A DNA stretch of 64,000 bases from an uncultured Bacteriovorax sp. (GCA_946481315.1 CAMLMH010000002.1:186001-250000), one strand, 5' to 3'; shown: positions 1 to 8,305, counted from the first letter of the stretch. Translations and numbers: made by a program. Notes: generated from the letters alone by a model not told the origin.

Positions 1-168
1 AACATCTCGAAGTTTTGAAGTTTGTTGTCCTGGCTTTCTTCTTTTTGCCGGCATACTTCGCGCATCTCTTCTCAATTTTTCAATTTTTCATGGAACAATA
101 GCGTTTTTTTAGGTACTTTAGAGAGCAATCAATTCATTAAAAACCTCTCTAACTTATCGGGAAAAAAC
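1..168. other. Left-edge region upstream of ettA
   Basis: This stretch precedes the chosen ettA start. The ettA frame stays open upstream to a possible start at 22, but the extra 49 residues do not resemble EttA, so it is treated as leader. On the minus strand a start at 54 or 65 opens a frame running off the window edge; it is too short to judge. No convincing promoter was found. Confidence 0.3.
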
Positions 169-1851
169 ATGGCCTATGTAAACGACAAGCAAATTATTTA
201 TTCCATGAACAAAGTCGGAAAAGTCTATAAGCAAAAGTACGTGCTGAAAGACATTCGTCTTTCTTATTATTATGGCGCAAAGATCGGGGTTCTTGGTCTT
301 AACGGTGCCGGTAAATCTACACTTTTAAAAATTATGGCGGGGGTCGATACCGATCACCTGGGTGAAACAACGCTGGCAAAAGGCTACACAGTCGGATATC
401 TCGAGCAGGATCCAAAACTTGATCCGGAAAAAACGGTGAGAGAAGTTGTGCAGGAAGGAGCTCAGCACGTTGTCGATCTGCTTCGAGAATTTGATGAAGT
501 AAACGCCAAGTTTGGTGAAGAACTCTCAGATGCGGAAATGGAAAAACTTTATGCCAAACAAGCTGACTTGCAGGATAAACTTGATGCAGCCAACGCCTGG
601 GATCTGGATTCACGACTGGATCTGGCTATGGATTCACTTAACTGTCCTCCGGGAGATATGAAATGTGGCGTTTTATCCGGAGGGGAAAAGCGCCGCGTGG
701 CACTTTGTAAACTTCTGTTGCAAGAACCAGATATTCTGCTTCTCGATGAGCCTACCAACCACCTGGATGCAGAAACTGTCTGGTGGTTAGAGCGTCACCT
801 GCAAGCCTATAAAGGAACCGTTATTGCCGTTACTCACGATAGATACTTCCTGGATAACGTAGCGGGATGGATCCTGGAACTTGACCGTGGTCAGGGTATC
901 CCTTATGAAGGAAACTATTCCGGATGGCTGGAGCAAAAAGCCAAACGTCTTGCCCAGGAAGAAAAAGCCGAATCAAAAAGACAAAAATCTCTTAAAGAAG
1001 AATTGGAATGGATTCGTCAAAGCCCAAAGGCCCGTCAGGCGAAATCGAAAGCACGTATTGCTGAGTACGAAAAACGTCAGCAGATTCAATCTGAAGCACG
1101 CAATGAAACGAATGAACTTTTCATCCCGCCTGGACCACGTCTTGGCCAGAAAGTTGTCATTTTCAATGACGTCGCTAAAGCTTACGGAGAAAGAGTGCTT
1201 TATGAACACCTGAACTTCCAGCTTCCTCCCGGAGGAATCGTTGGTGTTATCGGACCTAACGGTGCAGGTAAAACAACACTTTTTCGCATGATCACCGGAA
1301 AAGAAAAACCAACCAAAGGAACCATTGAAATTGGTGAGTCAGTTAAGCTTGCTTACGTTGATCAGGATCGCGCCCTTGATCCGGAAATGACTGTTCTGCA
1401 GGCAATCTCCGGGGGACTCGATCTCCTGAAGCTCGGTGGTCGCGAGGTCAATGCCCGCGCTTATATTTCCCGTTTCAATTTTTCTGGTGAAGATCAGAGT
1501 AAGCGCATTAAAGAATTGTCGGGTGGCGAAAAGAACCGAGTGCATTTAGCAGCGATGTTAAAAGAAGAAGGAAACGTCCTTCTGCTCGATGAGCCAACCA
1601 ACGACTTAGATGTGAACACACTGCGTGCGCTCGAAGAAGCATTGATGGAATATGCTGGCTGCGCTGTAGTTATTTCCCACGATCGTTTCTTTTTAGACAG
1701 AATTGCTACACATATGATTGCTTTTGAGGGTGATCAAGTGGTTTACTTCGACGGAAATTTCTCGGACTACGAGGAAGATAAAAAACGTCGTCTTGGTGAT
1801 AAAGCTCTTATTCCGAGCAAAACATCATATAAAAAGTTAACCCGGGATTAA
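169..1851 (+). CDS. ettA: Energy-dependent translational throttle protein EttA (ABC-F ATPase)
   Basis: Soluble ABC-F protein of 560 residues with two ATPase domains and no membrane segments. In the family EttA binds the ribosomal E site and couples ATP state to the first peptide bond. Domain 1 has Walker A GLNGAGKS (residues 43-50), signature LSGGEKRR and Walker B LLLDEPTNHLD. Domain 2 has GPNGAGKT, LSGGEKNR and LLLDEPTNDLD, and a charged linker lies between them. The N-terminus around residues 10-20 (YSMNKVGKV) matches the EttA style (YTMHRVGKV), which fixes the ATG at 169 rather than the longer frame opening at 22. No strong ribosome binding site is visible before this ATG. lysC follows 29 bases later. 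Confidence 0.93.
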   Translation: MAYVNDKQIIYSMNKVGKVYKQKYVLKDIRLSYYYGAKIGVLGLNGAGKSTLLKIMAGVDTDHLGETTLAKGYTVGYLEQDPKLDPEKTVREVVQEGAQHVVDLLREFDEVNAKFGEELSDAEMEKLYAKQADLQDKLDAANAWDLDSRLDLAMDSLNCPPGDMKCGVLSGGEKRRVALCKLLLQEPDILLLDEPTNHLDAETVWWLERHLQAYKGTVIAVTHDRYFLDNVAGWILELDRGQGIPYEGNYSGWLEQKAKRLAQEEKAESKRQKSLKEELEWIRQSPKARQAKSKARIAEYEKRQQIQSEARNETNELFIPPGPRLGQKVVIFNDVAKAYGERVLYEHLNFQLPPGGIVGVIGPNGAGKTTLFRMITGKEKPTKGTIEIGESVKLAYVDQDRALDPEMTVLQAISGGLDLLKLGGREVNARAYISRFNFSGEDQSKRIKELSGGEKNRVHLAAMLKEEGNVLLLDEPTNDLDVNTLRALEEALMEYAGCAVVISHDRFFLDRIATHMIAFEGDQVVYFDGNFSDYEEDKKRRLGDKALIPSKTSYKKLTRD

Positions 1852-1880
1852 ATGATCCCAAAACCTCAAGGGAGAATTCT

Positions 1881-3029
1881 ATGAATAAGTGGATTGTCGC
1901 AAAATTTGGTGGAAGTAGTGTGAAGGACGCAAGTGCCATGCTTCGGGTAAGTCAAATTGTAGAAAACAATCCACTTATTAAAATAGTCGTTATCTCGGCC
2001 ACGCAAAATACGACCAATCAGTTAGAATTTATTTCGAAGGCTGCCACGGCCGGCGATCGCGAAACACTCGATTCATTGATTTCGGAACTCACTCATCGTC
2101 ATATGGTCATTGCTGAAGAACTTTTTACTTCACCTGCGGCCAGAGCAGATATGCAGATAATTTTTGATGAGCTGAAGTCCCTTTGTGATGACATATTCGC
2201 TGAAAAGACCTGTTCCCCAAAAACGATGGATCAAATTTACAGTATTGGTGAGCGTATTTCTTCACTGCTGGTTTCGGATCTTTTAAAACTACGACTGGCA
2301 GAACGAAAGCCTCTGCTTTTGGATGCCCGAAAAGTTATCAAGACTAACTCTGATTTTCATAAAGCCGAACCGCAGATTGATTTGATTGCTACTCATGCTC
2401 GTGAAGAACTGCAGGAGCGCTTGCTGGATGATTCAATCATCGTAACTCAGGGATTCATCGGCGAAGATTTATTAGGAAATACTACAACATTAGGAAGAGA
2501 AGGCTCTGATTATTCTGCTGCACTTTTTGGTGAAGCCATTGATGCTTCACTCGTTCAGATCTGGACAGATGTTCCGGGAGTTGCAAGTTCTGATCCCCGC
2601 TATGTAAAAGACGCGCGTTTCATCGCTAAACTCTCTTATGACGAAGCAACGGCCCTGGCCACACTGGGAGCAAAAGTCCTCTTCCCGACAACGCTCGCAC
2701 CGACAAAAAGAAAGGATATTCCGGTCTTCGTTGGATCTTCGCTTGATCCAAAGGCCGGCGGAACAATCATCACCAAAGAACAGGATACTCTTTTTAGTCT
2801 GAAGGCCGTGAGCTTATTGCAGAAAAAAGAATACAGTATTGTCTCTTTCATAGGTGTCAATCTGGAACAAGAGCATACTTTAGTAGATGACCTGAAAAAA
2901 CATTTCGAGGGAATGCCGGTGGAATTTTACGACCTGACTTCAGTGTCGGTGAGCTTTAAAATCATGGGAGCAGATAAAAACAGTGTTCTTCTTCGTGCTC
3001 ATGACATTCTTATTAAACAATACTCTTAA
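1881..3029 (+). CDS. lysC: Aspartate kinase, monofunctional, short form
   Basis: Phosphorylates aspartate, the first step to lysine, threonine and methionine (and diaminopimelate). The N-terminal kinase motif KFGGSSV (residues 8-14) and the conserved GREGSDYSA segment are present. At 382 residues it is shorter than the usual 400-450; the C-terminal part (about residues 305-382) has room for a reduced ACT region, so feedback control may differ. GGGAG lies before the ATG (AAGGGAGAATTCTATG). It could be cotranscribed with ettA and ends in a strong terminator. Confidence 0.9.
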   Translation: MNKWIVAKFGGSSVKDASAMLRVSQIVENNPLIKIVVISATQNTTNQLEFISKAATAGDRETLDSLISELTHRHMVIAEELFTSPAARADMQIIFDELKSLCDDIFAEKTCSPKTMDQIYSIGERISSLLVSDLLKLRLAERKPLLLDARKVIKTNSDFHKAEPQIDLIATHAREELQERLLDDSIIVTQGFIGEDLLGNTTTLGREGSDYSAALFGEAIDASLVQIWTDVPGVASSDPRYVKDARFIAKLSYDEATALATLGAKVLFPTTLAPTKRKDIPVFVGSSLDPKAGGTIITKEQDTLFSLKAVSLLQKKEYSIVSFIGVNLEQEHTLVDDLKKHFEGMPVEFYDLTSVSVSFKIMGADKNSVLLRAHDILIKQYS

Positions 3030-3058
3030 AAAAAGGCCTCTTCTGAGGCCTTTTTTTT
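3028..3058. terminator. Bidirectional intrinsic terminator between lysC and cpaF
   Basis: A perfect hairpin with arms AAAAAAAGGCCTC and GAGGCCTTTTTTT around a TTCT loop. The A-run and T-run on the two sides let it end transcripts of both convergent genes, lysC and the Tad locus. Confidence 0.9.
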
Positions 3059-4148
3059 AATATAATTGTTCATAAAATGGGGTTTCACCCTCTGATCCTA
3101 TCACTTTGCAGATTTCTTTGACTCTTTTGTCTTCTAAATGAACGACGTAATCAATATTTTTGCAGACCAATTTTAAAACCAGAGCATAAGAAAGATCTGC
3201 TGATTCACTAAACAGAGAAAAGAGCAGAGCAATCCGGTTTAAGGCATCCACACCAGAACTTGCATGAATTGTGCTCATGAGTCCCTTGTGGCCGGTGTTC
3301 ATAGCGAGCAAAAAAGGCACGACTTCAGAGGAGCGCATCTCTCCCACAATCATCCGGTCCGGGCTCATACGAAGCGCATAAGCACAGTAATCTTTCAGTG
3401 TTTTTCCCGGTTGGTCTTTTATAGCGAGAAAAGATGTTTGCCCGGGATGCTGATTCATAATCTCATAAGTATCTTCCAGAACAATCAAATGTTCAGCTTC
3501 CGGAATTTCCTGCAGCAAACTGCGAAGAAAAGTTGTTTTTCCGGAGCCTGTACTGCCTGAAATGAGTACGTTCTTTTTTTCGCTGACCAGTGACTGAATC
3601 AGTGCCAGTTGATCAGGTGATAGATAAAATTTTTCAAGTTGTGGTCGATCGCTTTGAATTTTTCTTAGAAATAATTTTGTAGTCCCGGTTGCCGATGTTG
3701 ATCCATGCACCAGTGTGGCCCGCAAATGGTGACCAAATAACGTTACTGAAAAGCTGGTAAAAGGTTCTTTATAATTCCAGGATATATTGTGCTTTAAGGC
3801 CAGGACTTCCAGACTCATGAGAAAATCTTCTTTGCTGATATCAGGAACTCTTCCCGCTGTTTTTCCCTGATGATCCAGACGTTGATAGTTTTGATGATCA
3901 TGAAAAAAGATTTCATAGAAATCCTCTCGGAGAGTTGATTCAATAAAGCTATGATGCTGAACTTTATTAAACCAGTCTTCAAGATATTTGATTTCATCAT
4001 TTGAACTGCGAGAAAGGTTCAGAGTTTGTAAAGTTTGCAGAAGAATTTCTTCAAAACCAACCTGACTGCTTCTAGTGATGGCCTTACGATAGAGATTTTG
4101 AAAAAGGTTCAAAATGTCGTCTTTGTAATCGAGAAGTAAGCTATTCAT
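3057..4148 (-). CDS. cpaF: Tad/Flp pilus assembly ATPase, CpaF/TadA family
   Basis: Cytoplasmic secretion ATPase that would power Flp pilus assembly. Walker A GSTGSGKT is followed by the acidic LIVLEDTYEI segment, the MIVGEMR Walker B-like element and the STIHASS histidine box, the order seen in CpaF/VirB11 proteins. The chosen ATG at 4148 gives 363 residues and overlaps the upstream secretin stop by 8 bases; the open frame reaches 4223 but that would extend deep into the secretin gene. It is the last gene of the pilus operon. The CpaF N-terminal region is short relative to family members of about 450 residues. TadB/TadC platform genes do not follow it. Confidence 0.88.
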   Translation of the reverse strand: MNSLLLDYKDDILNLFQNLYRKAITRSSQVGFEEILLQTLQTLNLSRSSNDEIKYLEDWFNKVQHHSFIESTLREDFYEIFFHDHQNYQRLDHQGKTAGRVPDISKEDFLMSLEVLALKHNISWNYKEPFTSFSVTLFGHHLRATLVHGSTSATGTTKLFLRKIQSDRPQLEKFYLSPDQLALIQSLVSEKKNVLISGSTGSGKTTFLRSLLQEIPEAEHLIVLEDTYEIMNQHPGQTSFLAIKDQPGKTLKDYCAYALRMSPDRMIVGEMRSSEVVPFLLAMNTGHKGLMSTIHASSGVDALNRIALLFSLFSESADLSYALVLKLVCKNIDYVVHLEDKRVKEICKVIGSEGETPFYEQLY

Positions 4149-5754
4149 GTTCTGAAACCTCAATAATTCCGGTAATGGATTTGTAATTGTTTTGACTGCT
4201 TTTTGATTTGAACAATTCACCAATAATTGGAATACGATTTAAAAATGGCATTTGATCAGTGTTTTTTGCATCTGTTCGCAGTGTGATCTGAAACATCTGA
4301 GTCGGACGTTTAAGCGATAAAACGATGGATGATTTTTCTTTATTTCCGCTTATTGAGACCTGAGAACCTGATCCTCCGGAAGCATCAGGACGGGTTAATT
4401 CTGTTTCATAGTCTATTCTGACTTTATCGCCCATATTTTCCAGTTTAAGTTTCACTTTTAATCCGGCAAACTGCCACTGTGTCTGAGAAACAACACCCGT
4501 AGACCCTACTGACTGGAAAGGGACGTCCGCTCCGATCTGAAATTCTGCCGGACTGTGGGCCCTTAAAAGACCTTGCGGTTCCGCTAACGTATTCATCAGC
4601 ACTTTTTGCTGGGAAAGCATAACTGCGTTTTTTTCGACAATCGTTCTGAGAGGAAGTCGCAACAGGTCTCCCAGATTGGTACTCAAATGCTCTAACCCTA
4701 AACGAAGTTCTTCACCATCGAGTTGCTCCAGCTGTATTAAACGAAGCTTAAAAGAATAATTTGTTGTCGATCGCTGTTCGTTGCGCTCTTCAAATTGCAC
4801 ACCATACTTTTCAATTAGTCTTTTTTTAAGGCCCTCTGAAGGTGCATCGTTTGTCGGATAAGCACAGGTGAGATCACTCTGGTTGACTTCACAACTGATG
4901 TTGTCCTTGTAATCGTTGAAAAAAGCGCGATAAATTTCCGCCAGTAGTTGCTTTTTAAGTTCTGCTGACAAAGTTACTCCGTCGAGCATGACATCTGTTT
5001 GGCGGGAAAGAATTTTGCGGTATTGAATATACTGCTGCATTGTCTGGAGTTCACCGGAAGTTTTAAGATGGGGCAAATGCAGTCTGGTTTCTACTCCCAG
5101 GCTACCGAGCAACTCGGCCAGGTGAAGAAACTTGGCTTCCTGAATTTTAGTAATGACAAAGACCTGATGCTTAATAGGCTCCGGCTCACCGTGATTCCAG
5201 ACCAGAATTTCGGTGTGGCCAATGCGGTTTCCGCGCATAATTAGTTGTTTTTTTTTCTCATCGAAACGATAGATAATGACTTCCTTATTTCCTATATTAA
5301 ATTTATTCACCAGCGGAAGAGAGAGTGTAGTGCTCTCTCCCTTGGCAATTATCAAATCGGCCCTGGCCCAGGCAGTTTCAGACGCAGCAAGTAAGAGAAT
5401 AAGGGGCAATCCCAGCACTATTTCTTTGACACTAGGTCTGAAAATCGGTAAAAAAGAGGGCTTAAAGCCCGAATATTGTGCAGAGTTAAATTTATTATAG
5501 TTGAGTCTACGACCGAGGAAATTGCATTCACCGTTGTAGGAAAATAGGAGTTGTCGAATGGTTTCAAGAACATGTGTTACTAACAACAGAAGATTAAGAA
5601 AGAAAAAAAACATGGGCGCTAAAAGAAAAGCGGCCAATAAAAATAAAGGAACAACTCCAAAGTTTGCTATCCACGCGGTAGCTGCAGCTTCTAAGTAAGT
5701 TCTTCTGGTGCCGCTGGACTCGCTCTGGCGGCACAGTTTTAATAGACCTGACAT
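4141..5754 (-). CDS. cpaC: Tad pilus secretin, CpaC/RcpA family, with N-terminal membrane extension
   Basis: Outer membrane secretin channel for the Flp pilus. Residues 131-200 match the pilus-formation N-terminal domain of CpaC; the C-terminal half is a secretin domain, with typical features such as the GSTGVVSQTQW and FLNRIPIIGELF segments. The N-terminus is odd: a long hydrophobic segment at about 31-60, a loop, then a second signal-like segment at 111-124 ending AWA at 128-130. The ATG at 5754 has a good ribosome binding site (AGGAG, 7 bases away), and I found no well-placed internal start just before the second segment, so the extension seems to be translated. It follows the upstream gene by 9 bases. 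Confidence 0.85.
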   Translation of the reverse strand: MSGLLKLCRQSESSGTRRTYLEAAATAWIANFGVVPLFLLAAFLLAPMFFFFLNLLLLVTHVLETIRQLLFSYNGECNFLGRRLNYNKFNSAQYSGFKPSFLPIFRPSVKEIVLGLPLILLLAASETAWARADLIIAKGESTTLSLPLVNKFNIGNKEVIIYRFDEKKKQLIMRGNRIGHTEILVWNHGEPEPIKHQVFVITKIQEAKFLHLAELLGSLGVETRLHLPHLKTSGELQTMQQYIQYRKILSRQTDVMLDGVTLSAELKKQLLAEIYRAFFNDYKDNISCEVNQSDLTCAYPTNDAPSEGLKKRLIEKYGVQFEERNEQRSTTNYSFKLRLIQLEQLDGEELRLGLEHLSTNLGDLLRLPLRTIVEKNAVMLSQQKVLMNTLAEPQGLLRAHSPAEFQIGADVPFQSVGSTGVVSQTQWQFAGLKVKLKLENMGDKVRIDYETELTRPDASGGSGSQVSISGNKEKSSIVLSLKRPTQMFQITLRTDAKNTDQMPFLNRIPIIGELFKSKSSQNNYKSITGIIEVSEHE

Positions 5755-5763
5755 AATTTTCTC

Positions 5764-6057
5764 CTATTCAAAAAAAGCACCGAAAGAATTTTTCATCACA
5801 AAGCGATTCACTTTTAAAATTTCCAGATTGCCATCCGCCTTTAAACACAAATGCATAATGGCATCAGTTGGACGTGAACACGTTTTAATGGGCTGATAAG
5901 TCACCAGGGTTTTGGGAACATTAAATTTTTTTTCCATGATCTGTAAAAGCATTTGCCCTTCAGAGAGAGAAGCCTCATTTTCAACGAGAATGATATCTCG
6001 TGCAAAAGAACACTCACTCACTAACATCAATGCAATTAAACTAAAGAGTCGTTTCAT
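5764..6057 (-). CDS. Small periplasmic protein in the Tad locus, function unknown
   Basis: A 97-residue protein with an N-terminal signal peptide (MKRLFSLIALMLVSECSFA) and two cysteines in the mature part (TCSRP and HLCLK), which could form a disulfide. The ATG at 6057 has a strong AGGAGG site 8 bases upstream, which decides the start against the longer frame opening at 6111. It overlaps the preceding CpaB-like gene by 17 bases and lies just before the secretin, a place where pilotin-like or accessory proteins often sit. No family was recognised, so that role is only a guess. Confidence 0.72.
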   Translation of the reverse strand: MKRLFSLIALMLVSECSFARDIILVENEASLSEGQMLLQIMEKKFNVPKTLVTYQPIKTCSRPTDAIMHLCLKADGNLEILKVNRFVMKNSFGAFFE

Positions 6058-6526
6058 AACGTGATCCTCCTGCCTCAGCTTTTTTAATGGCCACATACTT
6101 TTGTTCAACATAAGGAACAGCTATCAGCTCTTCATTGAGCATGGCATTTACTTTAAGTACTTCAGTATCAGGTATTTCAATTTTGAAACGAGGTCCGTCG
6201 TCACTTTCAGTGACTTGGGAGTGCAGATAGGCCTTGGCGATGAGCATTTTTCTGCCGGCCGAGAGAATGCTGATATCGACCGGCCGATCAGTGCTCTTCG
6301 GAACTTCTACCAGAGCATTGAGTTTGAGCAGTAATATCTGATGATTGGCATGGAGATAATTTTGTTTTTTAGGCGAAGGGGGAGAACTCTCTTGGCCGGA
6401 GAGGCAAAGCAGGGCGACCATGGCATTACTCAGGAGAATGGCCGCCAGAAGCCGGAGTTTTTCCCGGTTTTTGATCAGTTGTCCTTTTTTGATTTCTTCT
6501 TTTAGAGTCGAGCTTATTCCATTCAT
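6041..6526 (-). CDS. CpaB/RcpC-like membrane-anchored protein (tentative)
   Basis: A 161-residue protein with a basic N-terminus, one membrane anchor (about residues 25-43) and a periplasmic domain. The position just before the secretin and the C-terminal pattern (PRFKIEIPDTEVLKVNAML) suggest a reduced CpaB/RcpC, but no clear SAF domain is visible. ATG at 6526 follows GAGGAA at a normal distance; an alternative ATG at 6421, just past the upstream stop, would cut the anchor. With the chosen start it overlaps the upstream TadE-like gene by 101 bases in another frame. The function is inferred from location. Confidence 0.6.
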   Translation of the reverse strand: MNGISSTLKEEIKKGQLIKNREKLRLLAAILLSNAMVALLCLSGQESSPPSPKKQNYLHANHQILLLKLNALVEVPKSTDRPVDISILSAGRKMLIAKAYLHSQVTESDDGPRFKIEIPDTEVLKVNAMLNEELIAVPYVEQKYVAIKKAEAGGSRYETTL

Positions 6527-6779
6527 TTTCAAATTCCTCTTTTAACTGTTGATGTTCATTTTTGTATGCACGATATACATGAACAAAGCCGCCAAGGATT
6601 ATAAAAATGATGCTAATCCAGATAAGCATTTCAATTTCGAAACTCCCGCGTTCGTTATTTCTCTTGTCTTTATGACTGGATCCGGGAAAAAGGCACTGGA
6701 GAGTTCCCAGCTGCTTTCCAGACAAAAAGAATTTTTTAATCTTATGCCGGAGGGGTTTTTCATAATTGTCATTTTCCAT
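6426..6779 (-). CDS. TadE-like pseudopilin
   Basis: A 117-residue protein with a type IVb prepilin-like region: a basic leader, the site ERG/SFEIE with glutamate at position +5, and a single hydrophobic helix (MLIWISIIFIILGGFVHVY), followed by a short charged tail. This is the layout of TadE-type minor pilins cut by a TadV/CpaA peptidase. The ATG at 6779 has AGGA 7 bases upstream. The leader of about 45 residues before the cleavage site is long. The gene overlaps the upstream gene by 181 bases and the downstream gene by 101 bases, both out of phase, which is unusual. Confidence 0.68.
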   Translation of the reverse strand: MENDNYEKPLRHKIKKFFLSGKQLGTLQCLFPGSSHKDKRNNERGSFEIEMLIWISIIFIILGGFVHVYRAYKNEHQQLKEEFENEWNKLDSKRRNQKRTTDQKPGKTPASGGHSPE

Positions 6780-7345
6780 TTGTTTTTCCTGATCAAGGTA
6801 GTTCCGTCGAGATTTGTTGCCACTAGCACACCACCTGCTTTCTTTTTAAAAGGCGGATTAAGCAAATAGTGGAGTGACATTTCTTTTGAGCAAAAGCGGT
6901 AAGCAATGAGCTGCTTGAGATAATAAAGATGGCGGGCATCGCGGGCGACTTCCAGCGCTTTAAAAGCTGCCTTGGCCGGACCTGAAATAATTCCCACTGC
7001 AAAGGCCGTCCTCAGAGCAATGTTGAGTTTACCCATGTCCAGGATATAATTTTCCGTCGTGATGTTCAGATAGTGCATGCATAGATAGCTGTCGCGGCGA
7101 TAGCGGGCTTCCTGCAGTTCAACTTTAAATTTGAGTACAAAAAAGAGAAGTAACAGCGAAAACATTAAGGTCAAAAAACAGCCCATGAGAGAAATGCTTC
7201 CCGTATTATGTTTGTCTCTTGTTAACTGGATGAAAGATTTTTGTTCTTTATGTAGTTGTGAATTGGCTTTTTTAAAAACATCGGCCGTTTTTACGGCCGA
7301 AATAATAAGGATAGAAAAGACGAGTAGATAATTTAAAATAATCAT
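6599..7345 (-). CDS. Tad-locus membrane protein, TadE/TadG-like (tentative)
   Basis: A 248-residue protein with a first hydrophobic segment at the very N-terminus and a second at about residues 50-72, preceded by NTGSIS, which resembles a prepilin cleavage region but lacks the +5 glutamate. The rest is basic and would lie outside or in the periplasm. The ATG overlaps the flp stop in an ATGA arrangement, showing translational coupling. Its last 60 codons lie under the start of the next gene in another frame; the C-terminus (with two cysteines near its ends) reads as plausible protein, so both may be real. The family assignment is weak. Confidence 0.6.
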   Translation of the reverse strand: MIILNYLLVFSILIISAVKTADVFKKANSQLHKEQKSFIQLTRDKHNTGSISLMGCFLTLMFSLLLLFFVLKFKVELQEARYRRDSYLCMHYLNITTENYILDMGKLNIALRTAFAVGIISGPAKAAFKALEVARDARHLYYLKQLIAYRFCSKEMSLHYLLNPPFKKKAGGVLVATNLDGTTLIRKNKWKMTIMKNPSGIRLKNSFCLESSWELSSAFFPDPVIKTREITNAGVSKLKCLSGLASFL

Positions 7346-7527
7346 TTTTGACTAGAATTTTTAATGTTACGAACCACTGATGATTGCATGTCTTCTATAC
7401 GCTCTTTGATGACTCCACCGAACTGTTTCACTGCTGTTATACACACGATTCCGACCAGACTGGTAACAATGATATATTCCAGAACACCCTGACCTTTTTG
7501 ATTGCGTAGTAAGTTTTTTAGTTTCAT
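7342..7527 (-). CDS. flp: Flp/Fap-type major pilin
   Basis: A 61-residue pilin, the building block of Flp (type IVb) pili. The motif KGQGVLEYIIVTSLVGIV shows cleavage after glycine, a glutamate at +4/+5 followed by tyrosine (the Flp EY pair) and one hydrophobic helix. The ATG at 7527 has GGGAGG 6 bases upstream, so the longer frame to 7590 is not used. It is the first gene of the minus-strand pilus operon; the promoter should lie in the 178-base region shared with the divergent SPOR gene. Confidence 0.9.
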   Translation of the reverse strand: MKLKNLLRNQKGQGVLEYIIVTSLVGIVCITAVKQFGGVIKERIEDMQSSVVRNIKNSSQK

Positions 7528-7628
7528 GAATGCCTCCCTTGTTTGTAGGGGCACTTTTGCATGACGCTTGCCACTTCTTATTTGCAGCAAAGAGCGCGAA
7601 AGAGTGAAGAATTTGCCGAGTTCTGGTC

Positions 7629-7650
7629 CAAAGGGCGGTTCAAAGGCCGG
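7629..7650. repeat. Two near-identical 10-mers in the divergent flp/SPOR promoter region
   Basis: CAAAGGGCGG (7629-7638) and CAAAGGCCGG (7641-7650) differ at one base and start 12 bases apart, close to one helical turn. They are flanked by the inverted pair TGGTCC (7624-7629) and GGACCA (7649-7654). This could be a protein binding site or a hairpin between divergent genes; no binding family is recognised. Confidence 0.45.
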
Positions 7651-7705
7651 ACCAAGGCAAAAAAAGGTGATTGCCTGAATTGGGGTTAGACCTTAAAATA
7701 AGGCT

Positions 7706-8305
7706 ATGGACTCAAAAACAAAACTTTATGTCTTTGCCAAGAAAGAAGTGGCCCTTCTTTTCGTATTCATGATTCTGATTGCGATCACCTCGTTCGTTCT
7801 CGGTGTAAAGATCGGAAAGAATTATTCACTGGAGATGGCGGGAATTACCAAAGAAGATCAAAAGAAAGTCGTTGAGCTGCTCTCTAACAAAGAAGAGGCC
7901 TTGCAGGAAATCAAATCCAATCCTGAAGCGGCCAATGTGGATAGCTCTGACATTGAAAGCAAACTGCAGGAAAAGATCAGCGCAGAATTCGGCAATCCTG
8001 ATGCACCTGCCGCTGAGAAAACGAATATGTCAGTTGAGCCACGCAGTGAAGGTGACAACCTAAGCGGAAAATATACGATCCAGCTAGGAAGCCATCGCAC
8101 ATTAAAAGAAGCTGAAGAGTTCGCTGAAGGCTTTAAGGCCCGCGGCTATAATCCCATCATCAATCAAATTGAGATTAAAGGAAAAGGCACATGGTATCGT
8201 GTGAGTCTTGGTGCCTTTAATACAATTGACGAATCTAAGGCCTACGTGGCAAAAGAAAAGTCGCTCTTTTTAGGGCAGGACTACACCATCATCAAGATGC
8301 CATAA
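7706..8305 (+). CDS. Membrane-anchored SPOR-domain protein
   Basis: A 199-residue protein with a cytoplasmic N-terminus, one membrane helix (about residues 15-35), a charged linker and a C-terminal SPOR domain (about 120-199, starting KYTIQLGSH and containing KGTWYRVSLGAF). SPOR domains bind denuded glycan strands of peptidoglycan, typically at the division septum. The stop overlaps the manC start by one base (TAATG), so the two are coupled. Whether it acts in division is inferred from the domain only. Confidence 0.85.
   Translation: MDSKTKLYVFAKKEVALLFVFMILIAITSFVLGVKIGKNYSLEMAGITKEDQKKVVELLSNKEEALQEIKSNPEAANVDSSDIESKLQEKISAEFGNPDAPAAEKTNMSVEPRSEGDNLSGKYTIQLGSHRTLKEAEEFAEGFKARGYNPIINQIEIKGKGTWYRVSLGAFNTIDESKAYVAKEKSLFLGQDYTIIKMP

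Noticed and set aside
1..65. Minus-strand frame from ATG at 65 or 54 running off the left edge
   Set aside because: Too short to judge (18-21 codons) and no clear ribosome binding site; it may be the start of a neighbouring gene but this cannot be supported.
881..1213. 110-codon plus-strand frame within ettA
   Set aside because: Lies in another frame inside a conserved EttA gene and has no ribosome binding site; composition is a by-product.
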